Below the pieces are notes generated by a model. That model saw nothing but the letters and a program-made list of their open reading frames with translations. It had not been told where the DNA came from and made no database searches. From JANYCG01 sp031392945 (GTDB taxonomy: Bacteria > Pseudomonadota > Gammaproteobacteria > Burkholderiales > Burkholderiaceae_C): DNA of 15,014 bases. Within the stretch, counting starts at the first letter, position 1. Each line of letters starts with the position of its first letter. Positions 5,401 to 12,535 of this stretch are shown piece after piece. The stretch spans positions 1 to 15,014 of the forward strand of contig JANMVT010000028.1 in assembly GCA_031392945.1 (NCBI GenBank), given 5' to 3'. The position numbers and the translations under genes were made by a program.

Positions 5401-8400
5401 TTAATGCAGTAACCGGGCCAGATACCGCCCGGTGTGGCTGGCCGGGCTTTGCGCGATGTCCTCCGGCGTGCCCACCGCCACCACCTCGCCGCCGCCCGAT
5501 CCGCCTTCGGGCCCCATGTCGATCACCCAGTCGGCAGTCTTGATCACATCCAGGTTGTGCTCGATCACCACAATGGTGTTGCCGGCGTCGCGTAGCTGGT
5601 GCAAGACTTTGAGCAGCAGGTCGATGTCGGCGAAGTGCAGGCCCGTGGTGGGTTCATCCAGAATGTAGAGCGTGCGTCCGGTGTCGCGTTTGGACAATTC
5701 CAGCGCCAGCTTGACGCGTTGCGCCTCGCCGCCCGACAGGGTGGTGGCCGATTGGCCCAGGCGGATATACGACAGGCCCACATCCAGCAAAGTGTGCAGC
5801 TTGCGTGCGATGGTGGGCACCGCGCTCAGGAAGGCATAGGCGGCCTCAACCGTGAGATCCAGGATCTGGGCGATGTTCTTGCCCTTGTACTGCACTTCGA
5901 GCGTCTCGCGGTTGTACCGCATGCCCTTGCACACGTCGCAGGGCACGTAGACGTCGGGCAGAAAATGCATCTCGACCTTTTTCACCCCGTCGCCCTGGCA
6001 GGCCTCGCAGCGCCCGCCGGCTACGTTGAAGCTGAAGCGCCCGGACCCATAACCGCGTTCGCGCGCGGCGGGCACTTCGGCCATCAGTTCGCGGATGGGC
6101 GTGAACAGGCCGGTGTAGGTGGCCGGGTTGCTGCGCGGCGTGCGGCCGATGGGCGACTGGTCGACGTTGATGACCTTGTCGAAGTGCTCGATGCCCTCAA
6201 TCGCCTCATGCGCGGCGGGTTCCTCATGCGCGCGGTACAGGGTGCGCGCCACGGCGGTGTACAGCGTGTCGTTGACCAAGGTGGATTTGCCCGAGCCGGA
6301 CACGCCGGTGACGCAGGTCAACAACCCCACCGGGATTTCAACACTGACCTTTTTCAGGTTGTTGCCGGTCGCCCCAATCACGCGCAGGGCCTGCATGCTG
6401 CCCTGGGTGGCCAGGTGGGCGAGCTCGCGGGCGGCGCGCCGCTCAGCCGCCGGACTGGGCGCAAAACGTGACTTGATGCGCTCGGGCGAGGTGTTGCTGA
6501 TCAGGGTCGGCTGCCAGGGCGTGCGGTTGCGCGGCACGGCAATTTTCAACACCTGGGCAAGGTACTTGCCGGTGAGCGAATCGGGGCTGGCCACGACCTC
6601 TTGCACCGTGCCCTGCGCCATCACGCGCCCGCCGTGCAGGCCGGCGCCGGGGCCCATGTCGATCACGTGGTCGGCGGCGCGGATCATGTCCTCGTCGTGC
6701 TCGACCACGATCACGCTGTTGCCGATGTCGCGCAGGTGTTTCAGCGTGGCGATCAGGCGGTCGTTGTCGCGCTGGTGCAGGCCGATGCTGGGTTCGTCCA
6801 GCACATACATGACGCCGGTCAGGCCCGAGCCGATCTGTGAGGCCAGGCGGATGCGCTGGGATTCGCCGCCGCTCAGGGTCTCTGCGCTGCGGTCCAGGCT
6901 CAAATAATTCAGGCCCACGTCGTTCAGAAACTTCAGGCGCAGGCCGATCTCGCGCACCACTTTGGCGGCAATGTCACCCTTGGCGCCGCGGATGCTCAGG
7001 CTGCTGAAATAGTTGAAACACTCCTTCAAGGTCAAATGGCTGACTTCGAAAATCGCCCTGGCGTCGTGGCCCACCCCCAGCTTCACGTGCCGCGCTTCGC
7101 GGCGCAAGCGCGAGCCCCTGCAATCGGCGCAGGCCTGGGTGCTGCGGTAACGCGACAGGTCTTCGCGCACCAGGGCCGAATCGGTCTCGCGGTAACGCCG
7201 CTGCATGTTGGGCAGGATGCCCTCGAAAGGGTGTTTTTTGCTGAGCTTTTTGCCCTCGGAGGCCCCGGAGTCCATCACATAACTGAACTTGATTTCCTCC
7301 TCGCCCGAACCCTGCAACACGGCCTGTTGCACGGGGGCAGGCAGGGCCTCAAACGGCAGATCCAGGTCAAACTTGTAATGTTTGGCCAGGCTCTCCAGCA
7401 TCGAAAAATAATAACCGTTGCGCCGGTCCCAGCCCTTGATCGCACCGCTGGCCAGGCTCAAGCCGGGAAAGGCCACCACCCGCGCCGGGTCGAAGAACTC
7501 CTGGTGTCCCAGGCCGTCACAGGCCGGGCAGGCACCCACCGGCGAGTTGAACGAGAACAGGCGCGGCTCCAGCTCCTGAATCGAGTAGCTGCACACGGGA
7601 CAGGCGAATTTGGCGTTAAACAGGTGTTCTTTTGGGCCTTTTCCCTCGTCGGCATTGGATAGTTTGCTATCAATATTGTGAGTCAGCGCCAGCGCTATGG
7701 CGCGGCCATCGGCCAGGCGCAGCGCGGCCTCGAAACTCTCGGCCAGGCGCTGGCGCAATTGGGCCCCAGGCTGCGCCGGCGCAGTTGCCGACTTGGGCTC
7801 GGCTGCGTCCGAGCGCACCCGGATCCGGTCCACCACCACGTCAACGTCGTGTTTTTCGGTCTTTTTGAGCTTGGGCAATTGGTCAAACTCATACGATTCA
7901 CCATCTACCCGGAACCGCACATACCCCTGCGCCTGCATCTCGGCAAACACATCCAGAAACTCGCCCTTCTTCTCGCGCGCCAGCGGCGCCAGAATCATCA
8001 GGCGTGTGTCCTCCGGCAAGGCCAGCACGGCATCGACCATCTGGCTCACGGTCTGGGCCTGCAAGGGCAGATCATGGTCCGGGCAATGCGGCGTGCCGGC
8101 GCGGGCGAACAGCAGGCGCAGGTAGTCATGGATCTCGGTCACCGTGCCCACGGTGGAGCGCGGGTTGTGGCTGGTGGCTTTTTGCTCGATCGAAATGGCT
8201 GGCGACAGCCCTTCGATCACGTCCACATCGGGCTTGTCCATCAACTGCAAAAACTGGCGCGCGTAGGTCGACAGGCTCTCTACATAACGGCGCTGGCCCT
8301 CGGCGTAGAGCGTGTCGAAGGCGAGTGAGGATTTGCCCGAGCCGCTCAGGCCGGTGATCACCACCAGGCGGTTGCGCGGGATGTCGAGGTCGATGTTTTT

Positions 8401-8514
8401 GAGGTTGTGCGTGCGTGCGCCGCGGATGCTGATGGTCTGCTGCTGCAAAGCCGGGGCAAAGGTTTTGCCCTCAAGTTCAGCTTCGAGGTGGGCGGCGTCT
8501 TTGGGGGAGTTCAA
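5401..8514 (-). CDS. uvrA: Excinuclease ABC subunit A
   Basis: This is the damage-recognition ATPase of nucleotide excision repair; it forms UvrA2-UvrB complexes on DNA. It has two ABC modules. The first has Walker A GLSGSGKSS at 55-63, signature LSGGESQRIRLA and Walker B VLDEPSIGLHQRD; the second has GVSGSGKSTLVNDTL, LSGGEAQRVKLA and ILDEPTTGLHFAD. Zinc-binding CxxC pairs are visible (CPVC/CPAC and CEAC/CDVC). At 1037 residues it is about 100 longer than E. coli UvrA. There is an extra N-terminal stretch of about 24 residues, an Ala/Pro-rich insertion at about 237-252, and a further insertion at about 278-294 that contains a short DNA repeat in frame. The start is TTG at 8514: an in-frame TGA lies just upstream and no ATG occurs before Walker A. 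I found no CTGT-N8-ACAG LexA box between uvrA and ssb. Confidence 0.98.
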   Translation of the reverse strand: MNSPKDAAHLEAELEGKTFAPALQQQTISIRGARTHNLKNIDLDIPRNRLVVITGLSGSGKSSLAFDTLYAEGQRRYVESLSTYARQFLQLMDKPDVDVIEGLSPAISIEQKATSHNPRSTVGTVTEIHDYLRLLFARAGTPHCPDHDLPLQAQTVSQMVDAVLALPEDTRLMILAPLAREKKGEFLDVFAEMQAQGYVRFRVDGESYEFDQLPKLKKTEKHDVDVVVDRIRVRSDAAEPKSATAPAQPGAQLRQRLAESFEAALRLADGRAIALALTHNIDSKLSNADEGKGPKEHLFNAKFACPVCSYSIQELEPRLFSFNSPVGACPACDGLGHQEFFDPARVVAFPGLSLASGAIKGWDRRNGYYFSMLESLAKHYKFDLDLPFEALPAPVQQAVLQGSGEEEIKFSYVMDSGASEGKKLSKKHPFEGILPNMQRRYRETDSALVREDLSRYRSTQACADCRGSRLRREARHVKLGVGHDARAIFEVSHLTLKECFNYFSSLSIRGAKGDIAAKVVREIGLRLKFLNDVGLNYLSLDRSAETLSGGESQRIRLASQIGSGLTGVMYVLDEPSIGLHQRDNDRLIATLKHLRDIGNSVIVVEHDEDMIRAADHVIDMGPGAGLHGGRVMAQGTVQEVVASPDSLTGKYLAQVLKIAVPRNRTPWQPTLISNTSPERIKSRFAPSPAAERRAARELAHLATQGSMQALRVIGATGNNLKKVSVEIPVGLLTCVTGVSGSGKSTLVNDTLYTAVARTLYRAHEEPAAHEAIEGIEHFDKVINVDQSPIGRTPRSNPATYTGLFTPIRELMAEVPAARERGYGSGRFSFNVAGGRCEACQGDGVKKVEMHFLPDVYVPCDVCKGMRYNRETLEVQYKGKNIAQILDLTVEAAYAFLSAVPTIARKLHTLLDVGLSYIRLGQSATTLSGGEAQRVKLALELSKRDTGRTLYILDEPTTGLHFADIDLLLKVLHQLRDAGNTIVVIEHNLDVIKTADWVIDMGPEGGSGGGEVVAVGTPEDIAQSPASHTGRYLARLLH
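7643..7668 (-). repeat. Short repeat copy 3, in frame inside uvrA
   Basis: On the uvrA coding strand this stretch reads AGCAAACT-N11-ACGAGGG, the same core and spacing as the two intergenic copies, with 19 of 26 identities to copy 2. It is exactly in codon register and encodes residues 283-291, SKLSNADEG. Just before and through it, GATAG and CTATC (7658-7662 and 7667-7671 on the + strand) form a stem around TTTG/CAAA. It falls in a segment that E. coli UvrA lacks, between the GRAIALAL and EHLF blocks. Confidence 0.55.
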
Positions 8515-8541
8515 AATGTCGTGGATTCAGGGAAACCCACA

Positions 8542-8571
8542 ATGATAGTGAATGTTGGCCACTCTGGGCAA
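8542..8571 (-). promoter_or_regulatory. Candidate sigma-70 promoter for uvrA
   Basis: On the minus strand TTGCCC (8566-8571) and TATCAT (8542-8547) are separated by 18 bp. Transcription would begin near 8535, giving a leader of about 20 nt before the TTG start. It is the best pair I could find in the uvrA-ssb gap, but the match to consensus is only moderate and no experimental support exists. Confidence 0.35.
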
Positions 8572-8655
8572 ACTGCGGCCAATCCGGCATGGCGCCAGCA
8601 CCCTTGGCGACTGGAAGCATAATCTGGGGCATTCCAAAAAATTCAGGAAAACACC

Positions 8656-9144
8656 ATGGCATCTGTCAATAAAGTCATCCTTGTGGGCAATCTGGGCCGC
8701 GACCCCGAGGTGCGCACCTTTCCCAGCGGCGACCGCGTGGCCAATTGCACCATGGCCACCACCGAAAGCTGGAAAGACAAGAACACCGGCGAGCGCAAGG
8801 AGCTGACCGAGTGGCACCGCCTGGTGTTTCGCGGCGGCCTGGCGGGCATCGTGGAGCAGTACCTGCGCAAAGGCTCGCAAATTTACGTCGAAGGTTCGAT
8901 CCGCACCCGCAAATACACCGACAAGGATGGCGCCGAGAAGTCCATCACCGAAATCAGCGTCAATGAAATGACCATGCTGGGCAGCCGCCAGGGCGCCGGT
9001 GGGCCGTCCGGCGATGATGAAGGTGGTGGTGGCGGTTATTCACGCCCCGCGCCGGCATCGCGCCCCGCACCGCAGGCCCCCAAGGCCGCGCCCGCCAAAT
9101 CGACCAGCGGGTTTGATGACATGGATGACGATATTCCGTTCTGA
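8656..9144 (+). CDS. ssb: Single-stranded DNA-binding protein
   Basis: It coats single-stranded DNA during replication, recombination and repair and recruits partner proteins through its C-terminal tip. The 162-residue protein opens with MASVNKVILVGNLGRDPEVR, the start of the OB fold, with conserved WHRLVFRGGLA and YVEGSIRTRKY blocks ending at about residue 115. A disordered Gly/Pro/Ala linker follows, and the tail DDMDDDIPF is the acidic partner-binding peptide. Length and architecture are ordinary for a betaproteobacterial SSB. The start ATG at 8656 has AGGA at 8643-8646. It is divergent from uvrA with a 141-bp shared control region. It marks the boundary between conserved chromosomal genes and the A/T-richer accessory stretch that follows. 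Confidence 0.98.
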   Translation: MASVNKVILVGNLGRDPEVRTFPSGDRVANCTMATTESWKDKNTGERKELTEWHRLVFRGGLAGIVEQYLRKGSQIYVEGSIRTRKYTDKDGAEKSITEISVNEMTMLGSRQGAGGPSGDDEGGGGGYSRPAPASRPAPQAPKAAPAKSTSGFDDMDDDIPF

Positions 9145-9153
9145 TCGGTAGGT

Positions 9154-9171
9154 ATTCGACAACAGTCGAAT
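9154..9171. terminator. Small hairpin between convergent ssb and higA
   Basis: ATTCGAC (9154-9160) and GTCGAAT (9165-9171) form a 7-bp stem with a 4-nt loop between two convergent genes. Its position suits a bidirectional transcription end, but no T-run follows in either direction, so it is only a weak intrinsic-terminator candidate. Confidence 0.3.
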
Positions 9172-9206
9172 TGGGGTGAAAGGCCGCGCCTGCCTCGACG
9201 TCAAGG

Positions 9207-10334
9207 CTACGACTTGGCGATGAATGCGAAGCTCACCTTCAGGTCGTTCAGCCACCGCACATCAAGAAGTCCATCATGCTGCATGCGCCCGACGACGATG
9301 CCTGGGTGTACACCGATGGCTTGAGCGAAGCTGATGACAGCAGTTTTCGTCTTTGGTAAATCCGCAAGTGCTTTTGCTTGACTGGGCGCAATCAGGAAAT
9401 CCCTGGCCCATGCATTGGCTTGCTGCTCTTCTTTGGATGAAGAGCCCGCCTTTGAGGGGTCATCGAGAAACACCGACTTCTTTTGCTGGCTATGCAGCAG
9501 TATGTGCGCCGCTTCATGAAAGAAACTAAACCAGAAACGGTCATTCTGCTTGCCATACAGCGATAGCTGAATCAAGGGCCGACGCGCATTCAGCCAACGC
9601 GCGACCCCTGACACGTGCGTCCTGGGCAGCGCAGGAACCAGGACAAACGCGACACCAGCTTCCTGCAATAGCTGCTGCATCCGTGGTTGAAACTCTTGAG
9701 GTGACTGGCAGCTGAGCCCGCGCACTTCCTTCAAGGCCACCTTAAAACGAGCCTCGTCATAGGGTGGGCCGTCCAACTTTTCAGCGCTACGCTCACCCAT
9801 GCGTAGCCAGACAGAAATTGCCGCCACATCCGCCTGATCTTCCCGGCTGCGGCGAAAGGCCAACTCCATACAGCCGTATTGGCTTTCCCATTGGTCGGAA
9901 GCAGCAACGCCAAAAAAACTCAGCAACTCGCCCACCAATCCAGGCTTGGCCCTGGCATCTGTCCGTCGCTTGGCCAGAACGCCAGCGTCCATCATTTCCT
10001 TGACGGGAAAACGTTCAAGCCAGGGCACCATCGCTGCTTGGCGTTCCGAGGCGTCGAGCACCGCCACACGCTCACGGTATTGCGCCTCCCGCGTGAGCCA
10101 GAAACCCACCGAGGCACCCAAAACATTCTGCAAGCGGATGGCCGCGTCTTCGGTCAAAGGCACTTTGGCTTTGATCAATTGGTTGACGTGTTTGAGCGAG
10201 TACCCCAACCTGTCTGCCAATTGCTGCTGCGTCCAACCACGCTCCTCCAGCAAGTCGAGAATGGTGTCCCCGGGAGGTGACACCCAATCCGGCGCGAACG
10301 GCGCGTCCGCACCCTGCACAGGCAATTCAGTCAT
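9207..10334 (-). CDS. higA: HigA-type antitoxin fused to ImmA/IrrE peptidase domain
   Basis: This 375-residue two-domain protein has an XRE-type helix-turn-helix of the HigA class at about residues 23-80 (ERGWTQQQLADRLGYSLKHV, then LTEDAAIRLQNVLGASVGFW). A long linker leads to a C-terminal ImmA/IrrE-like zinc metallopeptidase domain. There, FFHEAAHILLH gives the HExxH site at 273-277 and EEQQANAWARDFLIA (E302/E303) the likely third ligand. The HTH half should neutralise HigB and repress the operon; the peptidase half could cleave a repressor or the antitoxin itself, which is inference. I chose the ATG at 10334, which overlaps the higB stop by 8 nt (ATGACTGA); a TTG at 10355 is possible but less likely. 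HigA antitoxins alone are about 90-150 residues, so this is a clear fusion. A plain XRE-ImmA regulator is an alternative, but the higB partner argues against it. Confidence 0.88.
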   Translation of the reverse strand: MTELPVQGADAPFAPDWVSPPGDTILDLLEERGWTQQQLADRLGYSLKHVNQLIKAKVPLTEDAAIRLQNVLGASVGFWLTREAQYRERVAVLDASERQAAMVPWLERFPVKEMMDAGVLAKRRTDARAKPGLVGELLSFFGVAASDQWESQYGCMELAFRRSREDQADVAAISVWLRMGERSAEKLDGPPYDEARFKVALKEVRGLSCQSPQEFQPRMQQLLQEAGVAFVLVPALPRTHVSGVARWLNARRPLIQLSLYGKQNDRFWFSFFHEAAHILLHSQQKKSVFLDDPSKAGSSSKEEQQANAWARDFLIAPSQAKALADLPKTKTAVISFAQAIGVHPGIVVGRMQHDGLLDVRWLNDLKVSFAFIAKS

Positions 10335-10656
10335 GGTAGTCCCCGATGTATTCAATGCACACGATGCTCACAGCGGACCAGTCGACAGAAGCGTCGTCCC
10401 GACGCGGTATAGGTTCGTTGGCAGGCGCAAAAACCAAACGCCAGCCACCCGCCAAATCCAGAGCGAATTGACCAAGGCGATCTCCTTTGAGTGGATGCGG
10501 GTTTCCCGCCATCAAATCAGACACCCGTGACGCAGCCGCGATATCCGCCAATCGCGTTTGCAGCTTGCGCGCACTGATATCCCCAAGCCTCTTTACAGCT
10601 ACGGCCCTCTTTTCGCAGAGATCTCGCAGCTGCTTGTCCTTGAATCGAATCTCCAA
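10327..10656 (-). CDS. higB: HigB/RelE-superfamily toxin
   Basis: A basic protein of about 109 residues belonging to the HigB-like (RelE/ParE fold) ribosome-dependent mRNA interferase family. Recognisable features are the FKDKQLRDLCEK opening, the KLQTRLADI helix, the HPLKGDRLGQFALDL strand region, GGWRLVFAP, and the family-typical ending IEYIGDYHD. Toxin-first order, an 8-nt overlap with the antitoxin gene and an upstream palindrome all fit a HigBA module. GGAGGT at 10661-10666 abuts a GTG at 10662, which would leave no spacing; the TTG at 10656 sits 4 nt after that site and is the better start (MEIRFKDKQ). Choosing the GTG would add two residues. No frame damage is seen, so the toxin is presumably functional. 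Confidence 0.87.
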   Translation of the reverse strand: MEIRFKDKQLRDLCEKRAVAVKRLGDISARKLQTRLADIAAASRVSDLMAGNPHPLKGDRLGQFALDLAGGWRLVFAPANEPIPRRDDASVDWSAVSIVCIEYIGDYHD

Positions 10657-10681
10657 GAACACCTCCGTTTAGTTGAAGGCA

Positions 10682-10710
10682 ATTCTAACATTTATTTACC
10701 TATCAGGTAA
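10682..10710 (-). promoter_or_regulatory. higBA promoter with extended -10
   Basis: On the minus strand TAGAAT (10682-10687) is preceded by TGT, an extended -10 motif. A weak -35 (TTACCT, 10705-10710) lies 17 bp upstream. The -35 hexamer falls inside one arm of the palindrome at 10692-10714, so a bound repressor would block RNA polymerase. The start of transcription would be near 10675, shortly before the ribosome binding site at 10661-10666. Confidence 0.6.
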
Positions 10711-10714
10711 ATAA
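10692..10714. promoter_or_regulatory. Perfect 10+10-bp palindromic operator of higBA
   Basis: TTATTTACCT (10692-10701) and AGGTAAATAA (10705-10714) are exact reverse complements separated by ATC. The site is about 36 bp before the higB start and overlaps the predicted -35 and spacer. Autoregulation by the antitoxin HTH through such a dyad is standard for HigBA-type modules, so the likely ligand is the HigA-ImmA protein; that assignment is inferred from position. Confidence 0.75.
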
Positions 10715-10750
10715 TATTAAATAACCTTCTGCACCAGCACCTCGGCCAGA

Positions 10751-11881
10751 TTACTTCAAATTGCGCAGCACCAGCCACAGCTTGCGGCCAATAATATCCT
10801 TGGTTTCTTTGGGCGTGGCGGTCAGGCCAATCTGGGTGGCACTGGCAAAGTAGGTCAGGATTTCGCGCCAGGCCGAGTCTTCATCGGCGCTGCCACGGTG
10901 GCACTCGTCCACCACGATGAGGTCGAAAAAGTCGGGGCTGAACTGCTTGTAGATGTTCTGCGCTTCTTCCGTTCCGCTGACGGCCTGGTAGAGCGAGAGG
11001 TAAATCTCGTAGCTCTTGTCCACCAGCTTGGTCGTTTTGTTGACGGCCAGATCCACATCTTCCACGGTGACTTGGCCCTGATCATTGATGCGCTCAATGC
11101 CCTTCGCGTTGGGGCTGAGCTTGGCCATCGCACCCTTGAACGGGCGGAAGTCATTGACCATGGTCTGGTCGATCAGGATGTTGCGGTCGGCCAGGAACAG
11201 GATGCGCTTTTGGCCACTGGGTTTATCGGCACGCCAGGGCGACTTCCACAGGCGGTGGATGATCTGGAACGCGGTGTAAGTCTTGCCCGTGCCGGTCGCC
11301 ATGACCAGCAACACCCGGTTTTGGCCGTTGGCGATGGCTTCTACAGTCCGGTTGATGGCATTGAGCTGGTAGTAGCGCGGAGTCTTGGCGGTGGTGGCGG
11401 GGGCGTAGTCAAACGCGGCCACGCTTTGCACCTCAGAGTTCCAGCCCTTCCACTTGCAGTAGCGTGCCCAGAGCTCTTGTGGAGACGGGAACTGGTCCAG
11501 AGTGAGGTTTTGCTCCAGCACGCCGGTGGCCAAGGTGGCGTCGCGGAACACAAAGCCTTCGCCATTGCTGGCAAAGCTGAAGGGCACGTCGAGCAGTTGC
11601 GCGTAGTTGATGGCCTGCTGCATGCCCGCTTGCACGGAGAGGCGGGACTTTTTGGCTTCGACCACAGCCAGCGGGATATTGGGCTTGAGGAACAGTGCGA
11701 AGTCGGCGAACAACACCGTGGACTGGTCGCGCCGGGCCGTCTTGCCGCGCACCACCACACGGCCCGCGCGCAAAGGGTATTGCGCGTAAATCTGGTCGAG
11801 GGTGTGCCACCCCGCCTGCACGATGGAAGGGCGGATATATTTGTCGCTGATGTCGCTTTCAGATAAATTTTTCTTGTTCAA
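10751..11881 (-). pseudogene. hsdR: Truncated type I restriction enzyme R subunit
   Basis: This is the N-terminal half of a type I restriction endonuclease motor subunit. The start MNKKNLSESDISDKYIRP is intact and typical of this family. The nuclease core has D60 (LFADFALF), the E75-x-K77 motif (VVEAKKS) and a QxxxY-like element (QQAINYAQ). The helicase part has Walker A MATGTGKT ending at 201, DECH at 325-328 and LTATP at 353-357. After about residue 362 the family sequence stops, and a 14-residue unrelated tail ends at a stop codon. Intact relatives of this subgroup are roughly 800 residues, so the second RecA domain (motifs IV-VI) and the C-terminal assembly region are missing. No hsdM or hsdS is present nearby. 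Translocation and cleavage should be impossible. The frame is otherwise clean, suggesting a fairly recent deletion or a retained fragment. Confidence 0.85.
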
Positions 11882-11900
11882 GCTCGGCCCTTGTCGCCAA

Positions 11901-11981
11901 GCGAGGAAAAACCCTCGCAGCCATAGAAGTCTAACCGGCGGATTTGGTTCGGCAAGAACGGGGAAAACCCATGCGTTCTTG
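11901..11981. repeat. Two hairpin-forming dyads upstream of hsdR remnant
   Basis: GCGAGG/CCTCGC (11901-11906 and 11913-11918, 6-nt loop) and CAAGAACG/CGTTCTTG (11953-11960 and 11974-11981, with an inner GGG-AAAA-CCC) lie between the divergent hsdR remnant and the VOC gene. Neither is followed by a T-tract. They may be operators or relics of an island edge; nothing in the sequence settles it. Confidence 0.4.
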
Positions 11982-12083
11982 ACGGCGGATGCCCATAAAA
12001 TCGTACTTCTGTGCCGACTTCACGCAATCACGCCGTGTCGTTTGCATACTTAATTGAACAAATTTTTTTGATTGTTGACGCCG

Positions 12084-12518
12084 ATGAGCATTGCCACCAC
12101 CTCTCTGCCGCCATTCCACCTGGCTTTTCCAGTCCATGACCTGGCTGCTGCACGCCACTTCTACGGCGACTTGCTGGGCTGCCCCGAGGGGCGCAGTTCC
12201 GACGAATGGATTGATTTCAATTTTTATGGGCACCAGATCGTCACCCACCTGGTCGGCCAGAAAACCACGGAGCGCCCGTCCAATGCGGTTGACGGCCACG
12301 ACGTGCCCGTGCCGCACTTTGGTGCCGTGCTGCCCATCGCCCAGTGGCAGGCGCTGGCCGACAAGCTGACGGCGGCGGGCACCGAATTCATCATCAAGCC
12401 CTACATCCGCTTCAAGGGCGAAGTGGGCGAGCAGGCGACGATGTTTTTGCTCGACCCCAGCGGCAACGCGCTCGAATTCAAGTCTTTTGCCGACCTGGAT
12501 TCATTGTTCGCAAAATGA
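12084..12518 (+). CDS. VOC-fold metalloprotein (glyoxalase/dioxygenase superfamily)
   Basis: A single-chain, two-repeat protein of 144 residues with the vicinal-oxygen-chelate fold. The opening FHLAFPVHDLAAARHFYGDL is the classic first strand and helix, and the closing FLLDPSGNALEFKSF is the last strand. Likely metal ligands are His12, His78 (VPHFG) and Glu131. The length fits small stand-alone VOC proteins such as extradiol dioxygenase-like or glyoxalase-like members; the substrate is not predictable. I chose the ATG at 12084; a TTG at 12072 would add four residues (MLTP). The Shine-Dalgarno sequence is poor. It is divergent from the hsdR remnant, convergent with mnmA, and followed directly by a short repeat copy. 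Confidence 0.88.
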   Translation: MSIATTSLPPFHLAFPVHDLAAARHFYGDLLGCPEGRSSDEWIDFNFYGHQIVTHLVGQKTTERPSNAVDGHDVPVPHFGAVLPIAQWQALADKLTAAGTEFIIKPYIRFKGEVGEQATMFLLDPSGNALEFKSFADLDSLFAK

Positions 12519-12535
12519 TTTGCTTTTGTTTTAAT

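Noticed and set aside
8604..8623. TTGGCG and CATAAT as an ssb promoter
   Set aside because: The two hexamers are only 8 bp apart, too close for sigma-70, and no alternative -35 is present at 16-18 bp.
8515..8655. Possible LexA (SOS) box between uvrA and ssb
   Set aside because: Reading both strands I found no CTGT-N8-ACAG or close variant.
10898..11866. A 322-codon + strand open frame
   Set aside because: It is antisense to the hsdR remnant, which is recognisable by its nuclease and helicase motifs. The + strand product has no family features.
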